Source: Paludibacteraceae bacterium (GTDB lineage Bacteria; Bacteroidota; Bacteroidia; Bacteroidales; Paludibacteraceae). From it: a DNA stretch of 64,000 bases. Of the stretch, positions 24,725-35,231 are shown piece after piece (positions within the stretch are counted from its first letter, which is position 1; the number at the start of each line of letters is the position of its first letter). Made by a program: the position numbers and the translations under genes. The notes beneath the pieces were generated by a model. That model worked only from the letters and a program-made list of their open reading frames with translations. It had not been told where the DNA came from and made no database searches. The stretch spans positions 1 to 64,000 of the forward strand of contig JAKSNZ010000002.1 in NCBI GenBank assembly GCA_024405855.1, written 5' to 3'.

Positions 24725-26995
24725 TTACTCCTTAACTTCTAACTTTATTGAGGTTCTGTTCCCGTCATTATCAACTATTGTAAGCGTATGTGTGCCAGCG
24801 GAAGGTTGGATTGCCATATTGTGAATATCTTGCGTGGAACCCAAATATTCGTTATCAAGATGCCAATAAATGACAGCATTAGGGTTAAGATGGACAGCCT
24901 CACAAACAATACTTTGCCTTTTGCCGCTTAAATCCTTTGGGGCATACAGAGTGGTACCGTTTTCAGGATATACTATTTCAAGTTGTTTTTCCTCATTATA
25001 AATGCAACCTGGCATCATAGGAGGCAAGGGTCTGTAGTTTATATGACATTTGCTGTAATAGAATTCCTGTGTGGGGGAAAGTGTAAACCATGGCTCTGAC
25101 ACTATTTTGCTTACGCTGTAGCAAGTGCTGTTTACGCGCATTGTCTTTTCTTTGTTAAGATGTACTATTTTGTGATAAGGACATACAGAAGTGCGTGCAC
25201 CGCTTTGAGGAATTGGGATAGTGTCCACTTCAGTACAGTATTGTGAAGCCTTATACCCCGATACCCTACAAACAGCCTCATCTTGCATATTACTGTATGG
25301 CGGCTCAAACCACTCTCCACTAGGCAGCATGGAGAAAGTGCGGAACAGTATAGGTGCTGCATATCCTACGCCGGTCATTCCTGCCCTACCCTCGCCTGTG
25401 GCATTGCCAACCCAAACCACAACTACATACCTTGGGTCCATACCAACTGCCCATGCGTCCTTGCCACCATAACTTGTACCTGTTTTCCACGCAATTTTCT
25501 TCATTGATTCAAATTGTTGCCATTCAGCTTCCTCTTCAGGTCTGCTAAGACGGCTCATTGCTTCAACCATAAACCAAAGGGAACTTTGGCTAAAGTTAGA
25601 ATTTTCCTTATTGTTTAATTTGTACGCAAGTTGTCTATACATCTCTGCAATGTCCCATGGAGTGGTTTCAGCACCGCCAAGAATGAGTGACGCCCCGTAA
25701 TGGTCAGCATCGCGGTTCATAGTGGAAATGCCAAGAGAGCGTAACAGTTTAAGGAAGCGGTCAATGCCGTAACTTCTCAACATCCTGACTAACGGAACAT
25801 TCAGTGAGCGTATAATGGCTTCATCAGCATTAACAACACCACTGTAACTTTTATTGAAGTTCTGTGGGCTGAAGCCATCAAGATATAGAGGTGTGTCAAC
25901 AATAAAGGTTCTTGGAAGAATAAGTCCGTCAGAAAGCATTGCAGCATAAAGCACAGGTTTTAGAATACTGCCGGTACTGCGAGGTGCCTTAATAATGTCC
26001 ACATTGTTACAGAAACGCTCATCCGCTTTGAAAGAGGCGTTGCCAATATAGGCTATAACTTTACCTGATTCAATTTCCTTAACTAAAATTGCAATATTGT
26101 GAACGTTGTTAAGAGTGGTATATTCATGTGCATAGTTGTCAGCCATGTTTTGCAGTGATGTCTGCAATCTTGTATCAATACTGCTTTTAATTATCTCTCC
26201 TTCATGCTCTTTCAACATAGTGCCTGCAAGATGCGGAGCAACTGACGGTAATGGAGAGGGAGATTCAGGCAAAGGTTCTGATAAGGCAAGGGAGTAGTCA
26301 TCATTTGAAATTTCTCCCATTTCATGGAGAGTTTTAAGTAATGTATCCCTTTTTTTAAGGAGTAAATTCCTGTTGCGTGAAAGGTGAATAAGCGATGGTG
26401 AGTTTGGTAAAACGGCAAGCATAGCGGACTCCGCCCATGAAAGTGATGTGGCAGGGCGTGAAAAATATCTCCAGCTTGCCGCTTCAACGCCCACAATATT
26501 ACCTCCAAACGGTGCATGTGAGGCATACATAGAAAGTATTTCATCTTTTGAGTATATCAGTTCAATAAATAATGCACGGTTTATCTCCACAAATTTTCTC
26601 CAATATGTGCGTTCTCGCTTCTCAGATGAAATGCGGCAGACCTGCATGGTTATGGTACTTCCACCACTTACAATTGAACCCCTCTTAAGGTTTGCAATCG
26701 CTGCCTTGAACATAGAAATAGGATTCACTCCAGGATGAAAGCGGAAATACCTGTCCTCATAAGCAATGATAGCCTTTTCAAACTTATATGGAACGGTGTC
26801 AGAAGGGGGAAATCTCCATTGCCCGTCTCTTGCAATATGGGCATTTAGCAAAGTGCCGTCAGCGGCATAAAGCAGTGTGCTGTAACTATTCCTGAACACT
26901 CCCTTTGGTGTGAATGCCCATATTACAGCAAACCATACAAGTAATACTGCTGCAATAATGATTACAATTTTAACAACTATGTTATACTTTTTCAA
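24725..26995 (-). CDS. pbpC: Penicillin-binding protein 1C
   Basis: PBP1C is a bifunctional peptidoglycan synthase. The 756-residue protein has an N-terminal membrane anchor (about 8-28), a glycosyltransferase domain (catalytic Glu in IIAYEDRYFRFHPG at about 68-80, and GGSTITMQ), a transpeptidase domain (active Ser in STGSILKP, then KTGTSYGGKDAWAVG) and the C-terminal BiPBP_C domain (about 660-755). The start codon is TTG at 26993-26995, because no ATG in frame would preserve the anchor. Together with the divergent alpha-2-macroglobulin gene it forms a pair known from other bacteria, in which PBP1C is thought to repair wall damage. Confidence 0.95.
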   Translation of the reverse strand: MKKYNIVVKIVIIIAAVLLVWFAVIWAFTPKGVFRNSYSTLLYAADGTLLNAHIARDGQWRFPPSDTVPYKFEKAIIAYEDRYFRFHPGVNPISMFKAAIANLKRGSIVSGGSTITMQVCRISSEKRERTYWRKFVEINRALFIELIYSKDEILSMYASHAPFGGNIVGVEAASWRYFSRPATSLSWAESAMLAVLPNSPSLIHLSRNRNLLLKKRDTLLKTLHEMGEISNDDYSLALSEPLPESPSPLPSVAPHLAGTMLKEHEGEIIKSSIDTRLQTSLQNMADNYAHEYTTLNNVHNIAILVKEIESGKVIAYIGNASFKADERFCNNVDIIKAPRSTGSILKPVLYAAMLSDGLILPRTFIVDTPLYLDGFSPQNFNKSYSGVVNADEAIIRSLNVPLVRMLRSYGIDRFLKLLRSLGISTMNRDADHYGASLILGGAETTPWDIAEMYRQLAYKLNNKENSNFSQSSLWFMVEAMSRLSRPEEEAEWQQFESMKKIAWKTGTSYGGKDAWAVGMDPRYVVVVWVGNATGEGRAGMTGVGYAAPILFRTFSMLPSGEWFEPPYSNMQDEAVCRVSGYKASQYCTEVDTIPIPQSGARTSVCPYHKIVHLNKEKTMRVNSTCYSVSKIVSEPWFTLSPTQEFYYSKCHINYRPLPPMMPGCIYNEEKQLEIVYPENGTTLYAPKDLSGKRQSIVCEAVHLNPNAVIYWHLDNEYLGSTQDIHNMAIQPSAGTHTLTIVDNDGNRTSIKLEVKE

Positions 26996-27005
26996 TAAAA
27001 ATGAC

Positions 27006-27041
27006 TATTTTTGTAAATCTGTGAAATGTTCAACAAATTTA
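27006..27041. promoter_or_regulatory. Overlapping divergent -7 elements: alpha-2-macroglobulin (+) and pbpC (-)
   Basis: Plus strand TAttTTTGT (27006-27014) faces the alpha-2-macroglobulin gene, 37 bp before its ATG. Minus strand TAaaTTTGT (27033-27041) faces pbpC. The boxes point away from each other across an 18-bp gap with both transcripts overlapping at their 5' ends. No clear -33 elements. Confidence 0.5.
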
Positions 27042-27051
27042 TAAATAATAT

Positions 27052-30000
27052 ATGAAAAAGTATCTTAAATCTGCACTTCTTTTTTGTGCCACTGCTATTA
27101 TTATGGTATCATGTTCAGATGATGAAACATTGAAATTCCATCCTAACATTGAGTCATACACGTCAGGTACAGTGTCAAGGTTTGCTCCTGTATCCATTTC
27201 ATTTACAGAGGAATTGTCTGCTGAGGAGCAGACACAGGAATATCTTGAAAAGAGTATAAAGATATCCCCATCATGTGATGTAAAGTTCAATGTAACAGAT
27301 AATTATATTGTTACAATGCAGCCTAAACATCCGTTTGACCGTGATACAGAGTATAAGGTTACAGTTAAAATGGACAAGTTCATTGACGGTTTGGATACAG
27401 ATTTAAGTAAATTCTCTTTCAAGTTCCGCACGTTGCCATTACTTTGTCATGGCAGGTTTGAGGTTTTAAGAATTAATGAAGATGATGAAAACTACGATGT
27501 AACCTTCACCCTTGTTACCGCAGATAAGGAAAATGCTTCAGATGCGGAGCAACTTGTCTCATTTTCTGAGACAAGTTCAATATCTTGGAATCACGATGCC
27601 TCCGGACGTGTCCATACGGCAACTCTTGCAGGCATCCAACCTAAGGACAAAAGCAGAGAACTGAAATATACCCTGACAAACAGTGGAGAATATCCTTCTG
27701 AGGGTACAATCAGAATCCCTGACAAAAATGAATTTTCAGTTTATGATGTTGTGGTAAAGGAGGGGTCAGAAAGGTGTGTATATGTTTATTTTACAAAAAA
27801 TCTTGATTTGGAGCAGGACATAGAGGGACTCGCCTATATTGACGGGAATACTAATGAGAGAGTGCAGATGGAAGGCAACTGCATTAAGATTTTCTATGAT
27901 GAGAAACTTAAAGGGGCTGTTAACATTATAGTCAATAAAGGTATAAAAAGTTCAAAGGGGTTGGTTATGAAGTCAGGTGCCACAATACAAAGAACGCTTG
28001 GTAACTCATCAAAGCCAATACTTGAATTTGTATCGCAAGGGGCGGTATTGCCTTTGTCTTCAAATATGAACATTCAATTTAAGAGTGCGTATCTTAAAGG
28101 TGTGATTGTCAGGGTTATAGAAGTGCCGCAACGCAATATGGGGCAATTCCTTCAAACAGCAAATCTTGATGGAGAAGGTGAGACAAAACGTGTAGGAAGA
28201 CTTGTGAATCAAGAAGTCATCTTTCTTGATGAAGATCCTGTGACAGAACTTACGGAGCCTCATATATTCTCCATAAATCTGACTAATCTTTTTAACGCCG
28301 AGGCAGGCAACTTGTATCGCATTGAGTTAAGTGCCAGCTCAAAACTTAGCGTGTTCCCATGTTCAGATTTGAAGAATTATTCAAAAAATGAAATTAAATC
28401 CTATTTTTCACAACATTTTGCTGAGGAGAAACTATCTCTTGAAGGAGACGGATATTATTACTATTTCAGAAACGGTGACTCATATAATTGGGAAGACGGA
28501 GACAACCCTTGCAAAGAGTCGTTTTATGATAATTTGAAGTGTTCAAAAAATGTTGTGGCAACAAATCTTGGCATGACCGCAAAAAGCGGTTCAGACGGCA
28601 AGCTTCATGTTTGGGTAAATAATTTGATTGACACTAAGGCTGAGGGTGGCGTTGAAATTAAGGTGTACAATTTCCAGCATGGCATTACTGCGGAAGAGAG
28701 GACAGATGCTGATGGTTATGCAGTACTTGACTGCAATAACGGCAAACCTTATTATATGACTGCCTCAAAGGAGGGAGATATCTCATATCTTAGAATTGAT
28801 GACGGCTCCAGCCTCTCAATGTCAGAATTTGACACATCGGGTAAAGTGCTTCAGTCAGGCCTTAACGGATTCATATATTGTGACCGTGGCGTTTGGAGAC
28901 CTGGAGACACTCTTCACATTGGATTTATGCTTGGAGACAGAGCATCAGTATTGCCAAAGGAACACCCTGTAATATTGGAGTTGACTAATCCGCTTGGTCA
29001 GACGTATACCCGTAGAACGCTTACAAAAGGTATTTTAGGTACGTACGCTTTTAGTATTCCCATATCCTCCGATGCAGTAACAGGTCTATGGTTGGCAAAA
29101 ATAAGCGTTGGAGGTGCATCCTTTACAAAATATTTGAGAATAGAGACTATAGTTCCTAACAGGTTAAAAGTTAGTCCTGATTTTGGACAAGGAATAATGG
29201 AGAAAGGCAAGCCTGTTAGCGGCATATTACATACGGAGTGGCTTAACGGAGCGGTTGCAAGGGGATACAAGTACGATATTCAGCCATCGTTCAGTAGTGC
29301 TGAAACTGCATTTAAGTCATATAAAAACTATAAGTTTACAATGCAGGGTTCCTCCTTTGCCTTAGAGGATGGAGGTGTAATGACAGGTAAAACCGATGAG
29401 AAAGGCGATGCAAAACTGAATTTTGTGCTTAATGGAGGCTCAAAAGCCCCTGGAATGTTGAATGTCTCCTTCACCACAAAGGTTTATGAGCCGTCAGGGC
29501 AATTCAGCATAGATGTTACACGCAAGCAGTATTCCCCATACTTTTCATATGTTGGCGTTTCTGCACCTCAAAACGGAAAATCCGCTTTGGAGACAGACAA
29601 AAAATACCCTGTGAAATTTGTAACGGTTGATGCTGACGGCAATGCAATGGGCGGTCAACGCATCAGTGTTAAGATTTATAAGATGTCATGGTATTGGTGG
29701 TGGAATTCTGATGATTCATATTTGGCTGAATATGCCTCAAGTCAGTATGCAGAGCCTGTATTGGAGAAAGATATTACAACAGATGTGTCAGGAAATGCAT
29801 CGTTTGAGTTCTCATGCAGTAAAAATGATTGGGGTGTATATTTGATTTATGCAAAAAATTTGGAATCAGGTCATCAGGCGTCACAACTATCTTACTTTGA
29901 TTGGCCTGACAATCCTGAACACAGAGGACAGTCTGACGCTGCTTTCAAACTTGACTTCTTCACAGATAAGGAGACTTACTTGGTTGGTGAGAAGATAAAG

Positions 30001-32559
30001 TTCTCAATTCCTTCTATAAAAGGTGCCAAAGCACTTGTAACCGTAGAGAACGGCAGTAAGGTTGTGGATTACAGCATATACAAATGTGATGGCAAAAATA
30101 CTGACATTCAGATTCCTGTAACAACTGAAATGAGACCTAATGTCTTTGTCAGTGTGTCTCTTATTCAGCCGTATGCACAAACAGAAAATGATGTGCCAAT
30201 GCGTCTGTACGGTGTGGCAAATGTAACAGTAAATGACCCTAACAGCCATTTGAACCCTGTTATTGAAATGAACGGAGAGATAAAGCCAAATACAGATTTC
30301 AGCATAAAGGTAAGTGAAAAGAATGGCAAGGAGATGGCTTACACCATAGCAATTGTAGATGAAGGACTACTTGACCTTACCCATTTCAAAACTCCTAATC
30401 CATGGGATGCGTTTAATGCACAAGAGGCACTTGGAGTGCGTACTTGGGATTTGTATAATATGGTTATTGGAGCATACGGCGGTAAAATAGAACAGATGTT
30501 CAGTATTGGCGGTGATGAAGACGCTGTAGCAAACGGAGCCAAGGCAATGGTCAACAGATTTGCACCGGTGGTAAAATTTGTAGGTCCGTTCTACTTGAAA
30601 GGAGGCAGTGCAACGCATAAGTTCCACATGCCAAATTATAACGGAAAAGTCAGGGTTATGGTGGTTGCAGGTAATGGAAATGCGTATGGCTCAGCAGAAA
30701 AGAGCGTTACAGTACGTCAGCCTGTAATGGTTATTGGAACACTTCCAAGAGTCATTGGACAAGGTGAGGAGATTACAATTCCTGCAACAGTTTTTGCTAC
30801 AAAGGCAGGTGTAGGTAATGTTAAGGTTTCAGTTTTCTGCTCAAATAAATTCTCTATTGAAGGAGAGTCTGAGGTTGCCCTGAACTTTACAACAATTGAT
30901 GATGTCATTGCTAAATTCAAGATTAAGGCAGGTGATATTCCTGGTAAGGGTACTATTACAATTAAGGCGGAGTCAGGGAGTTGTAAATCTGAATACAGTG
31001 CAGAGTTGACAATACGCAATATTGCCGATGAAATGGTTAAATTTCAAGATTTGACTGTTGCTCCCGGAAAGACATGGAACGGCAATGTCCAATCGTTTGG
31101 AATGCCTGGTACAAACACTTTGGATATAGAACTTGGAGGTGTCCGTCCAATAAATTTGTCATCTCGTTTGGATTATTTGAAAGGATACCCTCACGGATGT
31201 GTTGAGCAGGTTGTATCAAAAGCCTTTCCTCAAATTTATTTGAATGACATTACTGATTTGTCTGAACCCGACAAGCGCAGTGCAGAGGCGGCTGTGACTA
31301 AAGCACTGAATAGTCTTTCTTCATATCAGGTGTTTGACGGCAGTCTTGCATATTGGCAGGGGTCATCACATACAAGCATTTGGGGAACCATATATGCGGC
31401 ACACTTTATTGTAGAGGCTGAAAATGCAGGATACAATATTCCATATTCAATGAAACAGAATTTGATGAAATATTTGAGAAATTCAGCATCGGGGTGGAGT
31501 CTTTCAAAAAAGGCAAATGGATATACAAAAGGGGAGGAGATAACAATTCAGGCATACAGACTGTATGTTTTGAGTTTGAGTGGAGAGTCTGTGACAGGTT
31601 CTCTCAACCGCCTGAAAGAGGAGGCAAACGGTTCTTTGTCAAAATGGCTTGTGGCAGGTGCATACGCTCTTGCCGGTAGAAATGATATGTGTGAAAAATT
31701 GATACATACCACAAATGATTTTAATCTGAATTTCTCCGGTGCCAATGTAACATTTGGTTCAGATATCAGGGATAATGCACTTCGATTGCAGGTTCTGTGT
31801 ATTCTTGATAAGAGAAGTGAGGCAGATGCCCTGTATAATCAAATTGCTGATAATCTTGCGTCAGCCAAATGGTATAGCACACAAGATGTTGCAGTGGCTT
31901 TGTCATCGGTAGAAAAATATCAGAAAAAGTATGGAAAGCCACAGGCTGTAAAGGGAACCATTACATACGGCGATGCTTCTGAAAAGTTCAACACTACTGT
32001 TGAGTATGCGAACAGATTGGCGGAAGGTGTTGATTCCTATAAAAACATAACTATTGAAAATAAGGGTTCGCAACCTGTTTATGTCCGTTTTATCAATAAA
32101 GGCTGCGTAAACGGAGATAACATGCAGGCGCAGTCAAGCGGTATGGGTCTGGCTGTATCTTACACAGATTTGAACTTCAGCCCTATTGATGAAAAGAATC
32201 TTCAACAGGGTACCAACTTCTTAGCAACGGTAACCATAAAGAATAACTCACCGCTTGATATAGGCAATGTAGCGGTCACACACATTATACCTTCAGGTTG
32301 GGAGATTTTGAATACAAGATTTGCATCAGAGCAATCTGATACATTTGACTCAGGAATATCATATCAGGATGTAAAAGATGACAGAGTGCTTACATATATT
32401 GACAACCTGCCGGCAGGTAAACAGACCATAATCACATTAAAACTGACAGCATCTTATATAGGAAGTTACAAACTTCCACAGATAAAGTGTGAAGCCATGT
32501 ACAACTCCCTAATCTCAGCCCGCACAGCAGCAAGCAGGTGCTTAGTGAGGAGTGAATAG
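27052..32559 (+). CDS. Alpha-2-macroglobulin family lipoprotein with intact thioester
   Basis: The 1835-residue protein has a lipoprotein signal (lipobox MVSC, Cys at about residue 21), followed by macroglobulin domains, a bait region, and a C-terminal complement-like TED domain. The thioester motif CVEQ is present at residues 1383-1386 (in PHGCVEQ, codons 31198-31209), so it should trap proteases covalently. It is anchored to the inner or outer membrane facing the periplasm. Bacterial alpha-2-macroglobulins guard the cell wall after envelope damage, and the divergent pbpC fits that. The 3' end overlaps the aminotransferase gene by 18 bp. Confidence 0.93.
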   Translation: MKKYLKSALLFCATAIIMVSCSDDETLKFHPNIESYTSGTVSRFAPVSISFTEELSAEEQTQEYLEKSIKISPSCDVKFNVTDNYIVTMQPKHPFDRDTEYKVTVKMDKFIDGLDTDLSKFSFKFRTLPLLCHGRFEVLRINEDDENYDVTFTLVTADKENASDAEQLVSFSETSSISWNHDASGRVHTATLAGIQPKDKSRELKYTLTNSGEYPSEGTIRIPDKNEFSVYDVVVKEGSERCVYVYFTKNLDLEQDIEGLAYIDGNTNERVQMEGNCIKIFYDEKLKGAVNIIVNKGIKSSKGLVMKSGATIQRTLGNSSKPILEFVSQGAVLPLSSNMNIQFKSAYLKGVIVRVIEVPQRNMGQFLQTANLDGEGETKRVGRLVNQEVIFLDEDPVTELTEPHIFSINLTNLFNAEAGNLYRIELSASSKLSVFPCSDLKNYSKNEIKSYFSQHFAEEKLSLEGDGYYYYFRNGDSYNWEDGDNPCKESFYDNLKCSKNVVATNLGMTAKSGSDGKLHVWVNNLIDTKAEGGVEIKVYNFQHGITAEERTDADGYAVLDCNNGKPYYMTASKEGDISYLRIDDGSSLSMSEFDTSGKVLQSGLNGFIYCDRGVWRPGDTLHIGFMLGDRASVLPKEHPVILELTNPLGQTYTRRTLTKGILGTYAFSIPISSDAVTGLWLAKISVGGASFTKYLRIETIVPNRLKVSPDFGQGIMEKGKPVSGILHTEWLNGAVARGYKYDIQPSFSSAETAFKSYKNYKFTMQGSSFALEDGGVMTGKTDEKGDAKLNFVLNGGSKAPGMLNVSFTTKVYEPSGQFSIDVTRKQYSPYFSYVGVSAPQNGKSALETDKKYPVKFVTVDADGNAMGGQRISVKIYKMSWYWWWNSDDSYLAEYASSQYAEPVLEKDITTDVSGNASFEFSCSKNDWGVYLIYAKNLESGHQASQLSYFDWPDNPEHRGQSDAAFKLDFFTDKETYLVGEKIKFSIPSIKGAKALVTVENGSKVVDYSIYKCDGKNTDIQIPVTTEMRPNVFVSVSLIQPYAQTENDVPMRLYGVANVTVNDPNSHLNPVIEMNGEIKPNTDFSIKVSEKNGKEMAYTIAIVDEGLLDLTHFKTPNPWDAFNAQEALGVRTWDLYNMVIGAYGGKIEQMFSIGGDEDAVANGAKAMVNRFAPVVKFVGPFYLKGGSATHKFHMPNYNGKVRVMVVAGNGNAYGSAEKSVTVRQPVMVIGTLPRVIGQGEEITIPATVFATKAGVGNVKVSVFCSNKFSIEGESEVALNFTTIDDVIAKFKIKAGDIPGKGTITIKAESGSCKSEYSAELTIRNIADEMVKFQDLTVAPGKTWNGNVQSFGMPGTNTLDIELGGVRPINLSSRLDYLKGYPHGCVEQVVSKAFPQIYLNDITDLSEPDKRSAEAAVTKALNSLSSYQVFDGSLAYWQGSSHTSIWGTIYAAHFIVEAENAGYNIPYSMKQNLMKYLRNSASGWSLSKKANGYTKGEEITIQAYRLYVLSLSGESVTGSLNRLKEEANGSLSKWLVAGAYALAGRNDMCEKLIHTTNDFNLNFSGANVTFGSDIRDNALRLQVLCILDKRSEADALYNQIADNLASAKWYSTQDVAVALSSVEKYQKKYGKPQAVKGTITYGDASEKFNTTVEYANRLAEGVDSYKNITIENKGSQPVYVRFINKGCVNGDNMQAQSSGMGLAVSYTDLNFSPIDEKNLQQGTNFLATVTIKNNSPLDIGNVAVTHIIPSGWEILNTRFASEQSDTFDSGISYQDVKDDRVLTYIDNLPAGKQTIITLKLTASYIGSYKLPQIKCEAMYNSLISARTAASRCLVRSE

Positions 32560-33699
32560 TGAATAATTATTAACTATTAACTTTTCTATCCTGTCCAATC
32601 CCTCTTTTATACGCTCAATGGAGTTTGCGTATGAGAACCTTACATAACCCTCTCCGTTGGTTCCAAAATCAACGCCGGGGGTTATTCCAACATGAGCTTT
32701 TTCAAGTACATCAAATGCAAATTTCAAAGAATTGTCAGTGAATTTGCGTGCATCTGCAAAGACATAGAATGCACCTTGAGGGTCTGTAGGAATTATAAAT
32801 CCCATATTTCTGAGCCGCTCAAGCATATATAGGCGGCGTTGGTTGTAAGTGTCCCTCATTTTTGTTTCATACTCCTTATTGTCCTTAAGGGCTGCGATGC
32901 CTGCCTTTTGTGCAACTGACGATGCACAGATAAGAAAATTCTGCCCCATTTTCTGAATTGAAGGCATATATTGTTTTGGTGCAATAAGATACCCAAGTCT
33001 GAGTCCGGTCATGGCAAACCGTTTGCTAAATCCATTAAGGACAAAGGCATTGTCAGTATATTCCAAAATGGAGTGAGCCTTGCCTTCATAAACAAGACCA
33101 TGATAAATCTCATCGCTTATTACAGGTATGCCAAGTGACGCCAATTCCTTGAAAAAAGATGGATTCAATAGCGTACCCGTAGGATTCATAGGAGAATTTA
33201 TGAATATGCCTACAGTCTTGTCCGTTATTTTTGACTTTATATCTTCAACGCTATATTGAAATCCGTTAGAAGCATTAAGCGGAACATATACAGGCACTCC
33301 GTGAGCTCCTAAAACAAAGTTGCTGTAACAGGCATATCCCGGATTTGACAGAATAATCTCTGAACCTTCAGAACATAAAAGGATGGTTGTAAGCAGAATA
33401 GCGGGAGATGAGCCTGCCGTAACAATAATCTGGTCAGGAGAAACCTCTACATTATATTCCCTTTTATAAAGTTTTGCAATTTCTTCACGCAAATCAGGGT
33501 CTCCAAGTGAGTGTGTGTAGTGTGTAAGATGGTTATGGTATGCCGCATTTGCAGCCTTACTTACGCATTCAGGAACGTCAAAATCAGGTTCTCCAACCTC
33601 CAAATGAACAATGTCAACACCCTCTCTTTGTAGTTGATTTGCCCTTTCAAGCACATCCATAACAATGAAGGAAGTCATCTTATTTACCAAATTATTCAT
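32542..33699 (-). CDS. Pyridoxal-phosphate aminotransferase (class I/II)
   Basis: The 385-residue product starts MNNLVNKMTSFIVMDVLERA and has GEPDFDVPECV (about 38-48), TAGSSPAILLTTIL, NSPMNPTG (substrate-binding), ISDEIYHGLVYEG and the PLP Lys in LNGFSKRFAMTGLRLGY (about residue 231). It belongs to the aspartate-aminotransferase-like fold type I group. The exact amino acid is not predictable. The open frame extends to 33948, but ATG 33699 sits right after the -7 box and begins the homologous part. Its stop overlaps the alpha-2-macroglobulin end. Confidence 0.9.
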   Translation of the reverse strand: MNNLVNKMTSFIVMDVLERANQLQREGVDIVHLEVGEPDFDVPECVSKAANAAYHNHLTHYTHSLGDPDLREEIAKLYKREYNVEVSPDQIIVTAGSSPAILLTTILLCSEGSEIILSNPGYACYSNFVLGAHGVPVYVPLNASNGFQYSVEDIKSKITDKTVGIFINSPMNPTGTLLNPSFFKELASLGIPVISDEIYHGLVYEGKAHSILEYTDNAFVLNGFSKRFAMTGLRLGYLIAPKQYMPSIQKMGQNFLICASSVAQKAGIAALKDNKEYETKMRDTYNQRRLYMLERLRNMGFIIPTDPQGAFYVFADARKFTDNSLKFAFDVLEKAHVGITPGVDFGTNGEGYVRFSYANSIERIKEGLDRIEKLIVNNYSLFTPH

Positions 33700-33717
33700 A
33701 TAATGATAAAATTTTTG

Positions 33718-33726
33718 GCAAAAATA
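33718..33726 (-). promoter_or_regulatory. -7 element of the aminotransferase gene
   Basis: TAttTTTGC on the minus strand, 18 bp before ATG 33699. No -33 element is clear. The DUF1846 gene starts 40 bp away in the other direction, with only a weak TAtcTTTAC at 33750-33758. Confidence 0.6.
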
Positions 33727-33765
33727 GTAAAAAATTCTAACATAAATTGTATCTTTACAACCCGT

Positions 33766-35229
33766 ATGAAATACGGATTTGACAATAACAAGTACATTAA
33801 GATTCAGTCTGAGCGAATTAAGGAGAGAATCGCTCAGTTTGGAGACAAACTTTATCTTGAATTTGGCGGCAAACTTTTTGATGATTTCCACGCCAGCCGG
33901 GTTCTTCCGGGATTCCAACCTGACAGTAAACTTAAAATGCTTCTGCAACTTAAAGATGTTGCAGAGATGGTTATTGTAATAAGTGCTGTAGATATTGAGA
34001 AAAGCAAAGTGCGTGGAGATTTGGGTATAACATATAATGATGATGTGCTACGTTTGATAAATGAATTTGAGGAGCGTGGAATGCAGGTGAATTCAGTTGT
34101 CATAACCCATTTTTCAGGGCAGGAGAGTGCAAAGGCGTTTCACAACCGTTTATGTCGTTTGAACATAAAGACTTACTATCATTATACAATAGACGGATAT
34201 CCACATAATGTCCAACTGATAGATTCAGATGAGGGTTTTGGAAAAAATGAATATGTAGAGACCTCACGTCCGCTTGTGGTTGTTACGGCTCCAGGTCCTG
34301 GCAGTGGCAAGATGGCTGTTTGTCTAAGCCAACTTTATCAAGACAACAAAAAGGGAATAAAGGCAGGTTATGCAAAGTTTGAGACATTCCCTGTGTGGAA
34401 TCTTCCTTTGAAGCACCCCGTTAATCTGGCATACGAAGCCGCTACAGCTGACCTTAATGATGTCAATATGATAGACCCTTTCCATTTGGAGGCATACGGA
34501 AAAACAACAGTCAATTATAACCGCGATATTGAGATATTCCCTGTATTAAATGCAATTTTTGAGGGAATTTACGGATACAATCCGTATAAATCTCCAACAG
34601 ATATGGGTGTAAATATGGCCGGATTCTGTATAGTTGATGATGACATATGTAAGGAGGCTTCACGTCAGGAGATAATACGCCGATATTATAGTGCTCTAAA
34701 TAATCTTGTTGAAGGAAAGTCAGAGGAGACGGAGGTTGGCAAGATTAAAATATTGATGCAGCAGGCAAAAGTGACTTCTGCAAATAGACCTATAATAAAA
34801 ATAGCAAAGGACCGTGCTGAAAAACTTGGTGTCAATTGTGCTGCCATAGAACTAAATGACGGCACCATAATAACTTCCAAAACAACATCTTTGCTTGGAG
34901 CAAGTGCCGCGCTTCTGCTTAACGCCACCAAATATCTGGCAGGTATTGACCATGAGGTCAAACTTATACCGGCATCTATGATTGAACCTATTCAGAACAT
35001 GAAGGTTTGTCATTTGCATGGCAGCAATCCACGCCTGCATACTGATGAGGTGCTTGTTGCTTTGGCAATGCTAAGCCTGAATGATAAAAACTGCAAAATG
35101 GCATTGGATGTCCTTCCTCAACTTGAGGGATGTCAGGTTCATTCAACAGTGATGCTGAGTGAGGTGGACCATAAGATTTTCCAAAAACTTGGAATAGACC
35201 TTACATGTGAGCCTGTCAAGAAGAAGTGA
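33766..35229 (+). CDS. DUF1846 domain-containing protein
   Basis: The 487-residue protein matches the DUF1846 family of conserved bacterial proteins along its length, with MKYGFDNNKYIKIQSERI at the start, APGPGSGKMAVCLSQLY (about 183-199, a P-loop-like sequence) and HLHGSNPRLHTDEVLVAL (about 422-439). The family is widespread in anaerobes, and its function is not established. The frame continues upstream to 33634, but that part overlaps the aminotransferase promoter and start, so ATG 33766 is chosen. A small DMT-type gene on the other strand begins just after its end. Confidence 0.88.
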   Translation: MKYGFDNNKYIKIQSERIKERIAQFGDKLYLEFGGKLFDDFHASRVLPGFQPDSKLKMLLQLKDVAEMVIVISAVDIEKSKVRGDLGITYNDDVLRLINEFEERGMQVNSVVITHFSGQESAKAFHNRLCRLNIKTYYHYTIDGYPHNVQLIDSDEGFGKNEYVETSRPLVVVTAPGPGSGKMAVCLSQLYQDNKKGIKAGYAKFETFPVWNLPLKHPVNLAYEAATADLNDVNMIDPFHLEAYGKTTVNYNRDIEIFPVLNAIFEGIYGYNPYKSPTDMGVNMAGFCIVDDDICKEASRQEIIRRYYSALNNLVEGKSEETEVGKIKILMQQAKVTSANRPIIKIAKDRAEKLGVNCAAIELNDGTIITSKTTSLLGASAALLLNATKYLAGIDHEVKLIPASMIEPIQNMKVCHLHGSNPRLHTDEVLVALAMLSLNDKNCKMALDVLPQLEGCQVHSTVMLSEVDHKIFQKLGIDLTCEPVKKK

Positions 35230-35231
35230 GT

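Noticed and set aside
33634-33765. N-terminal extension of the DUF1846 gene
   Set aside because: It overlaps the aminotransferase start and promoter on the other strand and shows no homology.
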